59,572 nt of DNA from Planctomycetaceae bacterium (GTDB taxonomy: Bacteria > Planctomycetota > Planctomycetia > Planctomycetales > Planctomycetaceae), in assembly GCA_029259815.1 (NCBI GenBank), contig JAJDEJ010000302.1, positions 1-59,572 on the forward strand, in the 5' to 3' direction. Every line of letters starts with the position of its first letter. The first letter of the stretch is position 1. Below are positions 25,703 to 34,452 of this stretch, piece by piece. Position numbers and translations under genes: made by a program. The notes beneath the pieces were generated by a model. That model saw only the letters and a list, made by a program, of their open reading frames with translations. It ran no database searches and was not told the origin of the DNA.

Positions 25703-27609
25703 TGAATATCGAATTGCTCCCCCTCATCGGGGACCCGGCGGAGATCCGGGCACTCTCTGACGAACAACTTCTTACCCTCGCTGATGAAATCCGCGAGGTA
25801 CTCTGCCAAATCGTCGAGGATCGGCCTGCTCACTTCGCGAGCAATCTGGGTGTCGTGGAATTGTGCATTGCTCTGCACCTGGTGTTCGATTTCCAGAAGG
25901 ACCGTCTCATCTGGGACACGGGACATCAGATCTACCCCCACAAACTGGTGACCGGTCGTTATCCCGACTTTCACTCGATACGGACCAAGGGGGGCCTCAT
26001 GGGTTACCCCAATCCCGAGGAAAGCGATTACGACCTGTTTATGACCGGTCACGCAGGCGCGAGTGTGTCGACAGTCCTTGGCTTGAAGGCGGGAGACGAT
26101 TTGCTGCATCCAGAGGAGGGCCGTAAATCCGTTGCGGTCATCGGCGACGGGGCACTTCCTTCGGGTGTGGTGTTTGAGGCCATGAATAACGCTGCCGGCC
26201 TCAAAAAGGACCTGCTCGTCATCCTCAACGATAACGAGATGGGCATCTGCCCGCGTGTTGGCGGGTTGGCCAGCTACCTCGACAAAGCGCGGGTCGCCCC
26301 GTTCTATGACGGACTCAAGAAGGACGTCTCCTGGATTCTCAACAAGCTGCCCGTAGTGGGCAAGCCGACCGAAAAGGTGCTGTCAGACTTTAAAGATGCC
26401 GTGAAGGGCTTCGTCCATGGCGGCATGCTCTTCGAAGAGCTGGGCTTTCGTTACATCGGTCCGGTGGACGGGCACGACTTGTTCGGGCTCCGCAGTGCCC
26501 TCGAACTCGTCAAAGATGTTCAAGGTCCCGTGCTGCTGCATGTCTTCACGAACAAGGGGCACGGCTTCGAGCCCGCGTGTGAAGATCCTGTCAAGTTCCA
26601 CACGCCCGCCCCGTTCGAGCGGACTGAGGACAATGAGATCGTCTTCCATGGGAAGGCGAGCCGTCCCGCCTACACCGACGTCGTCAGCGACGCGATTCAT
26701 GGAGCCATGCAGCAGGATGAACAGGTGTGCGTGCTGACGGCTGCGATGTGTGCGGGAAACAAACTCGGAAAGATCCGTGACGAGTTTCCTGATCGATTCT
26801 TTGACACTGGCATCTGCGAGGCCCATGCTGTCGCCTTCGCAGCTGGCATGGCGAAGGCCGGCATACGACCCATCGTCGACATCTACAGCACGTTCCTGCA
26901 ACGCTCATTCGATCACATTTTCCAGGAGGTGGCCCTCCAGAACCTGCCCGTCACCTTCTGTCTCGACCGGGCGGGACTCTGTGGACCAGACGGCCCCACA
27001 CATCACGGCGTCTTCGACAACACGTACATGCGGGCATTCCCCAACATCGTAGTCATGGCTCCCGGTGACGAAGCGGACGTCGCGCCGATGTTGGACTTCT
27101 CCCTCTGCCATGATGGCCCCGCCTCCATCCGGTATCCCAAGTCCGATGCTGAGTTGGTCAAACGGACCGCGAACCCTGTCGAGTTGGGCAAGGCAGACGT
27201 CTACCGCTGGGGAACTGACGGAACATTTGTCGTTTTCGGGTCGCTGCTCCCACGTTGTGTCGAAGCGGCAGCCGAGCTTCAGAAGCAGGGCCTGGACGTC
27301 GGCGTGGTCAATGCACGATTCTTGCGTCCGTTAGATACGGCAACCCTCTTCCGGGCAATTGAGGAGACGGGATTTGTCATCACGGTCGAGGAGAGCACAC
27401 TCAATGGAGGCTTCGGATCGGCCGTGCTCGAAGCGGCGAACGAGGCTCGACTGCCGACAGATCGTATTCGGCGTCTGGGCATCCCCGACCACTTCATCGA
27501 GCACGGCAGTCGGGATGAACTCTTGGCCGACCTCGGTCTTGACGTCGCCGGTCTGATCGCGACCGCTCTGGAGATGTCACGGAGTCCGACTCTCCTCGAC
27601 AAACCGTAG
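25702..27609 (+). CDS. dxs: 1-deoxy-D-xylulose-5-phosphate synthase
   Basis: 635 residues from the ATG at 25702. It condenses pyruvate and glyceraldehyde-3-phosphate with thiamine diphosphate, the first step of the MEP isoprenoid pathway, and so feeds the ispA-type enzyme upstream. LIWDTGHQIYPHKLVTGR holds the substrate-binding histidine; GDGALPSGVVFEAMNNAA is the thiamine-diphosphate motif (GDG...NN); GICEAHAVAFAAGMA holds the catalytic glutamate. LCGPDGPTHHGVFD and VTVEESTLNGGFGSAV are transketolase-type C-terminal signatures. The TGATG overlap with ispA indicates one operon. Confidence 0.95.
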   Translation: MNIELLPLIGDPAEIRALSDEQLLTLADEIREVLCQIVEDRPAHFASNLGVVELCIALHLVFDFQKDRLIWDTGHQIYPHKLVTGRYPDFHSIRTKGGLMGYPNPEESDYDLFMTGHAGASVSTVLGLKAGDDLLHPEEGRKSVAVIGDGALPSGVVFEAMNNAAGLKKDLLVILNDNEMGICPRVGGLASYLDKARVAPFYDGLKKDVSWILNKLPVVGKPTEKVLSDFKDAVKGFVHGGMLFEELGFRYIGPVDGHDLFGLRSALELVKDVQGPVLLHVFTNKGHGFEPACEDPVKFHTPAPFERTEDNEIVFHGKASRPAYTDVVSDAIHGAMQQDEQVCVLTAAMCAGNKLGKIRDEFPDRFFDTGICEAHAVAFAAGMAKAGIRPIVDIYSTFLQRSFDHIFQEVALQNLPVTFCLDRAGLCGPDGPTHHGVFDNTYMRAFPNIVVMAPGDEADVAPMLDFSLCHDGPASIRYPKSDAELVKRTANPVELGKADVYRWGTDGTFVVFGSLLPRCVEAAAELQKQGLDVGVVNARFLRPLDTATLFRAIEETGFVITVEESTLNGGFGSAVLEAANEARLPTDRIRRLGIPDHFIEHGSRDELLADLGLDVAGLIATALEMSRSPTLLDKP

Positions 27610-27631
27610 TGGAGCGTTTCGGCGATGAATT

Positions 27632-27725
27632 CGGGTGGGGTGGCAGGGTCAGACCAACGGGATGGCCCTGAGATTCCGCGTCCTCACACCGGGGCCATCC
27701 GCTGCGCTCCTGACCCCGCCACCCG
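27632..27725. repeat. 94-bp nested inverted repeat between convergent genes
   Basis: CGGGTGG plus GGCAGGGTCAG at the left pairs with CTGACCCCGCCACCCG at the right (27710-27725), and GGGATGGCCC pairs with GGGCCATCC inside. It fills the gap between dxs and the convergent 27758-30091 gene, where it could also stop transcription from both sides. Confidence 0.75.
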
Positions 27726-27757
27726 AAAATCAAGCTGTGACGCACCAGTAGTCCCGC

Positions 27758-30091
27758 TCACAACTCCAACTGAGCCCAGTACAGACGCTGGCGGTCACCG
27801 CGTTCGCGGAGGTCTTCGAGTAACACGCCAAGATCCGGTTTGACGAAGTCTCGATAGGCCCGTTTGCTGCCGATGTTGACTTCCAGACGCTTGTCAAAGT
27901 TGATGAGCGAAGGCGAAAACTTCAGCGTGATACGATTGGCACTGGTCTTGATATAGACAGTGCCCCCCGGGGTAATCCGAGCGTCGAGAGGCAGCCGTCG
28001 GGAGATCAGCCGGTCGCCTTTCCAGGCAACGGGTTGCAGAAGCTTGCTGTCAAAACTCTCAGCCTTCACCCAATAGATCGTCGCGTCCTCAGCTCGAAGA
28101 GTTTCGATCTCGAAGTCCTTTGACTGCGGCGCACGGCGATGGAGATCCATCCACTCGAACATCCGCTTCCGTTCTTCGAAGTAGGTTTCGTAGCCCCGTC
28201 CGATGTATTCCGTATATGTCACGTCATACCCGCGTTTCATCATGCGATTCAGGATCTTCCCGTTGACTTCGAGTGTATCGCGGTCTTTCTCACCGCCGAC
28301 GACATACCACGCCAGATTGGGAGCATTCTCCCAATAGACCTTACAATGTTTGTCGCAGACACCCGTGATGGGAATCACGCCTGCGAAGTAGTCGGGGTGG
28401 GACATGCCGATGTCGAAGGCCGCATCGCCCCCCATCCCATGACCGGCGAGATACACGCGATCGGAATCGACATTGAACCTTTTTCGCACATCGTGAATGG
28501 ATTCCAGCACAATCCGATGAGCCGTTGACCCATAGGTGTATTGCTTCGTTGTGTCGTCGAGATACTCGGGACAAATGACGATGTAGCCCCGAGTCATCGA
28601 GATTCCCGGTTTTTCGGCACGACCAGTCCACCATTGGAGCGTCTGTTTGACCGAAGGTCCGCGATTCCCCAACGCGACTACCAGCGGATACTGACGGTGC
28701 GGCGAATACTCGAGGGGCAGAACGACCGAGTAGCGAACGGGTGGTTCTTGATTGCGACTGACGAGTTCGATATCGAACGGAACGCCGGGTTCAGGGATGA
28801 CTGTTTCCAGTGGCATAGGCAGCAAGGGAATCATCTCTGCGACGGTTGCGACAGTCGCCCCATCAATCTCATGGAGCTGACGCAGAAGCTCTCTCCGGTC
28901 GGCTTCGTTGTCAGTGCGAAGGAACTCAACAGCAAGAAACCGAACACTCCACAGCCGCAACGCCAACGCCAGATTCGTCTCCGCACGAGCATCGCCCAGC
29001 AACCAACCTGTGTATGCCATCCCCAACTTTTCAGAGGCAGAGAGCGTGTCGTCAAACTCAGTCCTCAGAAAAGGCTCCAATCGGTCAATGTTGTTGACTG
29101 ACAACTCGTCCGTCACGACCGAACGCAGGGGCGAAACCTCCTCGATTTGCTCGATGTCTAACTCGGCTTGTAAAGAACCGAGCATCATCCGGGCCTTGTC
29201 GATCTTTTCTCCAAGGGCCCGGTAGTGCTCGACGATGTCCTGTGATTCTCTCAGCACTTGCGCACTGACCTGATCACCGGGGAATTTCAGAGCATATGCG
29301 GCTGCGAAGTCGTGTTGTCCTGCTCGTTGACGTTCACGAATCTCGCCCAGTGCCTTGATGGCGATCAAGTGGTGAAGCCGTTGCTCCATCTCATCCGCCC
29401 GATCAGCGACATCGGGGAAGTCGACCTTCAGTCGGGTAAGGAGTTGGTTTGCGAGTGAGTATCGCTGCGCATCAGTCAGGAACCGTGCGATCCGCAATCG
29501 ATCCTGAGGGCTGTTGGGGTCGGTCGCCTGGTTCAGCAATGACAGCAGGACATCATCACTCAAAGCATTGGTTGTGAGGCCGTGCGTCCAGTTGTGTGAC
29601 AGACCGCTGAGCGTCACGATGTCCGGACGCAGCTTGGTAATCTCCTGGACGATGCTGATGTTCTTGGGTTGTGCGGCCAGAGTTACGCTGCGGCGACCAT
29701 ATTCATCGAAGGGAGTTTTTTCGAGATAAGAGCCAATCACGGCGGGTCCAATGGCCCGATTGGGCGTGACGCGGCCGAGCGAGAATTCATCGAGGGTCTG
29801 AAGATTCTCCGTGCTAACGTCCCCCTTGTTGACCATTCGCTGCGGCACGAAAGTTCGCCGCAGTTCGTCATCAACCATCCAGAGATGTTTGAGGTTCGTC
29901 GGCCCCCGCGACTGTCGGGCGGCGGCCGCTGTCAGTCCCTCAAGCTGCACCGGTCGTCCGCTGATGACAAAGCCCGTCTGTGTTCGCACCTCGCCCCCAC
30001 TCAGGGGAATGACACTCGCAATGACCGCAAACAACACGACGGAGCCAGCCACCCCGTATCGAAGATTTGACATCCATCCGCCGACGATCAT
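27758..30091 (-). CDS. Large exported alpha/beta-hydrolase-fold protein with nucleophile serine replaced by glycine
   Basis: 777 residues. The start ATG has GAGG 8-9 nt upstream, and a signal/anchor helix lies at about 13-32. Residues 40-430 are helical with no recognised domain (QRLHHLIAIKALGEIRERQR and similar). About 435-680 is an alpha/beta-hydrolase domain of the PHB-depolymerase/acyl-esterase sort: YSVVLPLEYSPHRQYPLVVA and GYIVICPEYLDD, then RVYLAGHGMGGDAAFDIG. The elbow is GHGMG, so the expected serine is Gly552. The C-terminal about 100 residues are beta-rich. It may bind rather than cleave its ligand. The same GHGMGG elbow occurs in planctomycete relatives I recall, so it is probably conserved. 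Confidence 0.7.
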   Translation of the reverse strand: MIVGGWMSNLRYGVAGSVVLFAVIASVIPLSGGEVRTQTGFVISGRPVQLEGLTAAAARQSRGPTNLKHLWMVDDELRRTFVPQRMVNKGDVSTENLQTLDEFSLGRVTPNRAIGPAVIGSYLEKTPFDEYGRRSVTLAAQPKNISIVQEITKLRPDIVTLSGLSHNWTHGLTTNALSDDVLLSLLNQATDPNSPQDRLRIARFLTDAQRYSLANQLLTRLKVDFPDVADRADEMEQRLHHLIAIKALGEIRERQRAGQHDFAAAYALKFPGDQVSAQVLRESQDIVEHYRALGEKIDKARMMLGSLQAELDIEQIEEVSPLRSVVTDELSVNNIDRLEPFLRTEFDDTLSASEKLGMAYTGWLLGDARAETNLALALRLWSVRFLAVEFLRTDNEADRRELLRQLHEIDGATVATVAEMIPLLPMPLETVIPEPGVPFDIELVSRNQEPPVRYSVVLPLEYSPHRQYPLVVALGNRGPSVKQTLQWWTGRAEKPGISMTRGYIVICPEYLDDTTKQYTYGSTAHRIVLESIHDVRKRFNVDSDRVYLAGHGMGGDAAFDIGMSHPDYFAGVIPITGVCDKHCKVYWENAPNLAWYVVGGEKDRDTLEVNGKILNRMMKRGYDVTYTEYIGRGYETYFEERKRMFEWMDLHRRAPQSKDFEIETLRAEDATIYWVKAESFDSKLLQPVAWKGDRLISRRLPLDARITPGGTVYIKTSANRITLKFSPSLINFDKRLEVNIGSKRAYRDFVKPDLGVLLEDLRERGDRQRLYWAQLEL

Positions 30092-30328
30092 GAACTCGTC
30101 CTCTCCAGCAGCCGACGGACCTCAAGCGTTGAGTCCCTGGCAGTCCGGCCTCATGACTCATCATCGTATCGAGGCGATGAGAATTCCAGAGATTTCCCTC
30201 AGCAATGGCGATTCGCTGCACCTGCACATGGAAAATCCATGAGTGATACGGTCCCAAAGCGGGAGACCATGAGTGAACGTTTTCGGGTCGGGGCGTCCTT
30301 ACCGGTTGTCGGAATCAGGCGAACAATC

Positions 30329-31984
30329 TCATGCAGGCAGCCATCCTTGATCCACGGCGACTGATTTGAGCGCTACGAGCAGAAAGCCAATGCCGCCAAG
30401 AATAATCAGAATCCAAACCACCAATCCAACGATGCCCAGAGTGCCGTCACGGAAGCGACCGAGCAACCGCCACCACTTCTGGCGGTTGTACTGCTTCTCG
30501 ATCTTGGCATACGCATTGGCCATGTTGTTGTCGCGACGGGATGCCTGAATCCGTGTGATGGCCTTGTTCGCTTCCGTTTCGAAGACTGGAATCTGACCAA
30601 CCGGCAGGAACTCGCCCTTCGAACTGCGAGCGACGCGAGTCTTGAGGCCGAGTTTGTCGCTCTTAAGTCCCTGGCGGATCTGCTCCCGAGTCATCTTGCT
30701 GGTGCGGATGCGACCCGTGGAATCCGTGTACTTGACGTACCACATGTCCCCAGAACTCTCTTGTGTCCGGCGGGATGAGGCATCAGTGGCCGTCTTGCTG
30801 CGCTTCTGACCGGCTGACCGCTTCTGTCCAGCAAGCTTCTTTCTCGGTGACAGTGCGGCATCATTCGCTTGGGTTCGTCCGATTTGTTGGGTCGGCATGC
30901 TGCTGCGACGCAGGACGACTTTCTTCTCCGCGTCAATGAAGCCGAGGGATTCGCCGGCCAGATTGAGTGCCTCCAAATCCTTGATGACTGCTTCACATGT
31001 CTGATAGCGATGCTTCGCGTCCTTGGCCATCATCTTGTCGATGATCAGACTGAGTCGCTCTGGAACATCCTTGTTGATCCGTCGAGCCTGCTTGAACTGC
31101 CCTTTTTCTTTGTTGCTGATCAATTCAACGACCGAATCGCCCGCGAATGGCAGAGCCCCAGTGACGAAGTGATAAAGCGTGCAGCCAAGTGCATAGATGT
31201 CGCAGCGGGCATCGACATGCTTGGCGTCGCGGGCCTGTTCGGGCGGCATGTAGTGCGGTGTGCCCAGACCGTGACCGGTCTGTGTCATCGACAGATCGTC
31301 ATCAGTCGCTTTGGCCAACCCGAGGTCAGCGACCTTCACCAAGCCGGTCTTTGTGACCAGGATATTATCCGGTTTGATGTCCCGGTGAATCATGTTCAGG
31401 CCGTGAGCGTGCTCAAGTGCTTCAGCACAGACGAGCGTAATCAGCACAGCGTCCGCGATGGAAAGCGTGCCGATCTCATCAATCCAGTCCTGCATGCTCT
31501 GCCCGTCAATCAGCTCCATCGCCACGTAGTGCTTGCCGCGCTCTTCCCCGACGGCGAAACACTTGACCACATGCGGATGGTCGATCTTGGCCATCGACCT
31601 CGCTTCGCGCAGGAATCGCTCGACAAAGCCGGGGCGCTCCTTCAACTCTTTCGACATCACCTTCAGAGCGCAGTCACGGTCCAAGCTGATCTGGTGGGCC
31701 AGATAAACCTTGCCCATGCCTCCCTGGCCGATCTCCTTCGTTAACTCGAAATCGCCCAGTTGATAGATCTGTTTCCCGGACTTCTTCACAGGCTTGGCCG
31801 GCCCCTTCTTGGGTGCAGGTTGCGATGATTTCTGACCGGTCGACGTATCACTCGACATGACCTTTGTCCTTTGCAGCTCGCTAGATCCCTTGTCACCAGG
31901 GACGACGGTTTCGGTCAGGTCGGGGGAGTCGGGCATCTGAGACGGCTGAGTGGCCGCATGCTCGTTGGATTGAGGTGACGACAT
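30329..31984 (-). CDS. Membrane-anchored Hanks-type Ser/Thr protein kinase
   Basis: 551 residues from the ATG at 31984, which has a strong GGAGGAG 5-6 nt upstream; an in-frame start further up is less likely. A Ser/Thr/Pro/Lys-rich N-terminus (1-75) precedes the kinase domain (about 79-345). The glycine loop GQGGMG is at 86-91, the ATP lysine at 108, HRDIKPDN from 200, DLG (for DFG) at 220-222, then MPPEQARD. A C-terminal module WYVKYTDSTGRIRTSKMTRE resembles a GYF_2-like small domain. One transmembrane helix lies near residues 520-543 (GIVGLVVWILIILGGIGFLL). Signalling role inferred; no phosphatase nearby. Confidence 0.92.
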   Translation of the reverse strand: MSSPQSNEHAATQPSQMPDSPDLTETVVPGDKGSSELQRTKVMSSDTSTGQKSSQPAPKKGPAKPVKKSGKQIYQLGDFELTKEIGQGGMGKVYLAHQISLDRDCALKVMSKELKERPGFVERFLREARSMAKIDHPHVVKCFAVGEERGKHYVAMELIDGQSMQDWIDEIGTLSIADAVLITLVCAEALEHAHGLNMIHRDIKPDNILVTKTGLVKVADLGLAKATDDDLSMTQTGHGLGTPHYMPPEQARDAKHVDARCDIYALGCTLYHFVTGALPFAGDSVVELISNKEKGQFKQARRINKDVPERLSLIIDKMMAKDAKHRYQTCEAVIKDLEALNLAGESLGFIDAEKKVVLRRSSMPTQQIGRTQANDAALSPRKKLAGQKRSAGQKRSKTATDASSRRTQESSGDMWYVKYTDSTGRIRTSKMTREQIRQGLKSDKLGLKTRVARSSKGEFLPVGQIPVFETEANKAITRIQASRRDNNMANAYAKIEKQYNRQKWWRLLGRFRDGTLGIVGLVVWILIILGGIGFLLVALKSVAVDQGWLPA

Positions 31985-32451
31985 TGTTACTCCTCCTTCG
32001 AGGGGTGTCGAACAAGACCCACTTGTCTGCTGCCACCTGGCGTCCCTGCCGAATCGAGACAACCAGACCCTGCCGAATCAGAACATTTTTCTCTAGGCTC
32101 TGTCGGAAAACTCCAATGTCGTCGTGTAGCACCGCGCGTCGAACAGATGTAGGGGACGGGTTACAAGAAAGAGAGTAGTCCCGCGGTACGCAAATAACGC
32201 GGAGCGTGATGGCGACCATAAGTTTTCCGACAAAACCTAGTATGTCCCACTCTCAGTGAGAACGCCACACAGAAACGGCCACGATTCTTCACGGGCCGGA
32301 TTCGTCCGGAAATCGGGTTGCAGGCGGTGGCGAACAGGGAATCGCGGTCTGTCACGTGACCGAATCCTTCGTAGGCGAAGCGATTGATTCTGAGGATCGA
32401 ATCGTTAGGGTGAGTTGAATCTCTCAGCGGCCTCTTCGGAGCAGGACCCCG
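31985..32451. other. 467-nt divergent intergenic region between kinase and thrC
   Basis: Contains the MITE-like element at 32093-32240 and a direct repeat CCCTGCCGAATC at 32044-32055 and 32068-32079. The rest shows nothing I can assign. Confidence 0.5.
32093..32240. mobile_element. MITE-like element with 16-bp terminal inverted repeats and CTAG ends
   Basis: GCTCTGTCGGAAAACT (32097-32112) faces AGTTTTCCGACAAAAC (32221-32236), 14 of 16 matching as inverted repeats. Both are bordered by CTAG (32093-32096 and 32237-32240). Length is about 140 bp without an ORF. Four-base YTAR-type target duplications and ends of this look are typical of IS5-family elements, so this is probably a non-autonomous derivative. 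CTAG is self-complementary, so it could also be the outer end of the inverted repeat. Confidence 0.65.
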
Positions 32452-33729
32452 ATGCATCAGATGCTCGTCTGTTCACAGACTGGACAGTCCTTTGACATCC
32501 ATAGATTGCAGAATTTAAGCGAAACCGGCAAACCATTGCTGGCGAAATACGATCTCACAGCGATTCGTGACTCGTTCACACCCCAGGTCGTTCGCAGCCG
32601 TGGACTTCGGTCGATGTGGAGGTTCTGGGAGGTGCTGCCGGTCGAGTCGCCCACAGACGCAATCTCATTGGGCGAGGGATGTACGCCGCTACTTCCCTGT
32701 CGTCGCCGAGGTGCCTTTGAGGCGTACTCCGATCTCTTTGTAAAGGACGAAGCGTTCAACCCGACCGGAAGCTTCAAGGCGCGCGGGATGTCCGCTGCGA
32801 TCACACGAGCGGTCGCATTGGGAGCGAATGTCGTCGCTCTCCCCTCAGCAGGCAACGCTGCCGGTGCCGCCACCTCTTACGCGGCTCAGGCGGGCATCGA
32901 GTGCTACCTGTTCATGCCCGAGGACACGCCGCCTGCAAACATCATCGAATCTGTCGTCGGCGGAGCACATGTTTATCTCGTGAACGGCCTGATCAGCGAC
33001 TGCGGCAAACTGGTCAAACAGGGCTGCGAACGCTTCGGCTGGTTCGACCTCTCCACGCTCAAGGAACCATTTCGCATCGAAGGCAAAAAAACAATGGGCT
33101 ACGAGTTGGCGTTCGACCTCGCCGACGCCCCCCCAAGCCCACGGGCTACGCCCCGTGGGGCAACCACAACTGAGCGCGACCTCCAACTCCCCGACGTCAT
33201 CTTCTATCCCACAGGAGGCGGCACCGGCCTCATCGGCATGTGGAAGGCCTTTGACGAGATGGAACAACTCGGCTGGATCGGCAGCGAACGACCCCGCATG
33301 GTCGTCGTCCAGGCCGAGGGGTGTGCTCCGGTTGTCAAAGCCTTCCGCGAGGGAGCAGACCACGCCGACATGTTCCCCAACGCCCACACCGTCGCGTCCG
33401 GACTCCGCGTCCCCGCCGCGATTGGCGACTTCCTGATGCTCAACGTTCTCAATGAGTCGAATGGCACTGCCGTTACAGTGACAGACACAGACCTCCTCGA
33501 AGGCGTCCGCGAACTTGCCACGCAACAGGGCATCTATGCATGCCCGGAAGGTGGAGCCGTCTGGAAGGCGTGCCAACAACTCGCTGCCGATGGCTGGCTG
33601 TCCCCCGAAGAACGCATCGTCCTGTTCAACACAGGGGCCGGCCTGAAGTACAATCACCTCTTCCCAGTCGGCAACCTCCCTAGACTCGACCACACGAACT
33701 CCGACTGTCTCGATGCACTGGAGACATAA
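32452..33729 (+). CDS. thrC: Threonine synthase
   Basis: 425 residues from the ATG at 32452, with GGAGCAGGA upstream. It converts O-phosphohomoserine to threonine with PLP. ISLGEGCTPLLP is the N-terminal motif and FNPTGSFKARGMSAAI holds the PLP lysine. PSAGNAAGAATSYAAQAGIE, VIFYPTGGGTGLIGMWKAF (phosphate-binding glycines) and LFNTGAGLKYNHLFP (the TGxGLK end) are present. Around residues 228-237 the protein carries an extra PPSPRATPRGATTTER-like stretch encoded by a palindromic repeat at 33135-33162, in a loop before the glycine-rich motif; the frame stays open. Family certain. Confidence 0.95.
   Translation: MHQMLVCSQTGQSFDIHRLQNLSETGKPLLAKYDLTAIRDSFTPQVVRSRGLRSMWRFWEVLPVESPTDAISLGEGCTPLLPCRRRGAFEAYSDLFVKDEAFNPTGSFKARGMSAAITRAVALGANVVALPSAGNAAGAATSYAAQAGIECYLFMPEDTPPANIIESVVGGAHVYLVNGLISDCGKLVKQGCERFGWFDLSTLKEPFRIEGKKTMGYELAFDLADAPPSPRATPRGATTTERDLQLPDVIFYPTGGGTGLIGMWKAFDEMEQLGWIGSERPRMVVVQAEGCAPVVKAFREGADHADMFPNAHTVASGLRVPAAIGDFLMLNVLNESNGTAVTVTDTDLLEGVRELATQQGIYACPEGGAVWKACQQLAADGWLSPEERIVLFNTGAGLKYNHLFPVGNLPRLDHTNSDCLDALET
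33135..33162. repeat. CCCACGGG/CCCGTGGG palindromic element inside thrC
   Basis: AAG then CCCACGGG (33138-33145), a short loop and CCCGTGGG (33152-33159). It shares arms, left AAG flank and the GGGCTACGCC centre with the copies at 37506-37533 and 8499-8528. It is translated in frame. Confidence 0.85.
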
Positions 33730-33784
33730 CTGCATCCCAAGCTGATGGTTCTGTCGTCGATTCCACGATCCCGGTTTGATCACA

Positions 33785-34213
33785 ATGATTCCCGAGTTTC
33801 GAGATGATGGATTCCTCCCGGAAGGACTTCACAAGGCTCTGGAGTCTGAGGTTTTGTTTCGTTTTGGAACGTCGACACGCCAGCGAAAGCGTTTGGCGAT
33901 ACGTCTCAGGCGCTGGATCGAACTCGCCAGGGCGATCAATGCGATCCGTCTGCTTGTGGACGGAAGTTTCGTAACAGCCAAATCTGAACCGAATGACATT
34001 GACGCCGTCATGCAAATCTCGCCAAACTTTAGAGAGATGGTCGAGGAGCAAACTGAGTCGGCTCTTGAGTTGGAAATGATGTTCCTGACACGTCAGCCTC
34101 AAGAGATCTTTGCCGCCGAAGATGACAATGACTGGACTGCGTGGGTTGAGTTCTTCAGCCGGACTCGTACCACGGAAGGAACCCGTAAAGGGCTGATTGA
34201 AATCGAGCTATGA
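33785..34213 (+). CDS. DUF6932-like nucleotidyltransferase-fold protein (possible toxin)
   Basis: 142 residues from the ATG at 33785. The core LLVDGSFVTAKSEPNDIDAV has the GSF...NDID pattern of a small nucleotidyltransferase-like fold (G-S-x and D-x-D), and the C-terminus has WVEFFSRTRTTEGTRKGLIEI. It ends in an ATGA overlap with a 66-residue gene. The pair has the architecture of a toxin-antitoxin module of the minimal-nucleotidyltransferase kind, which is inference. It sits between thrC and purU on the same strand. Confidence 0.65.
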   Translation: MIPEFRDDGFLPEGLHKALESEVLFRFGTSTRQRKRLAIRLRRWIELARAINAIRLLVDGSFVTAKSEPNDIDAVMQISPNFREMVEEQTESALELEMMFLTRQPQEIFAAEDDNDWTAWVEFFSRTRTTEGTRKGLIEIEL

Positions 34214-34410
34214 TCAAAAACGAAGCGGAATACGAGAAAACCAAGCAGGAACTTCGTGACCTCGAGAAATGGCTCGATCGTCTGGAACAGGGACACCCTG
34301 TCCACGAAAAAGGGCTCACGAAAGCTGGCATCCGCAAGATGATCGCCCGCTTGCACGAAGAACTTGGAACGTATGAGGGGACCGCTGAGGTCGAAACGGC
34401 CAGAGGGTAA
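34210..34410 (+). CDS. Small helical antitoxin-like protein
   Basis: 66 residues: MIKNEAEYEKTKQELRDLEK opens a charged helix, then KMIARLHEELGTYEG. The MIKNxxEYxxT start is common to small antitoxins encoded beside HigB-like and other toxins; no DNA-binding helix-turn-helix follows here. ATGA overlap with the upstream gene. Confidence 0.6.
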   Translation: MIKNEAEYEKTKQELRDLEKWLDRLEQGHPVHEKGLTKAGIRKMIARLHEELGTYEGTAEVETARG

Positions 34411-34452
34411 AGAGAAGCCGTTTCAAGTCCTGTGCGAGAAGCACTCTCACCT

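Noticed and set aside
32191-32220. Possible fourth copy of the TAGCCATCACGC repeat
   Set aside because: Only about half of the element matches, and it lies inside the MITE-like element; chance or a relic.
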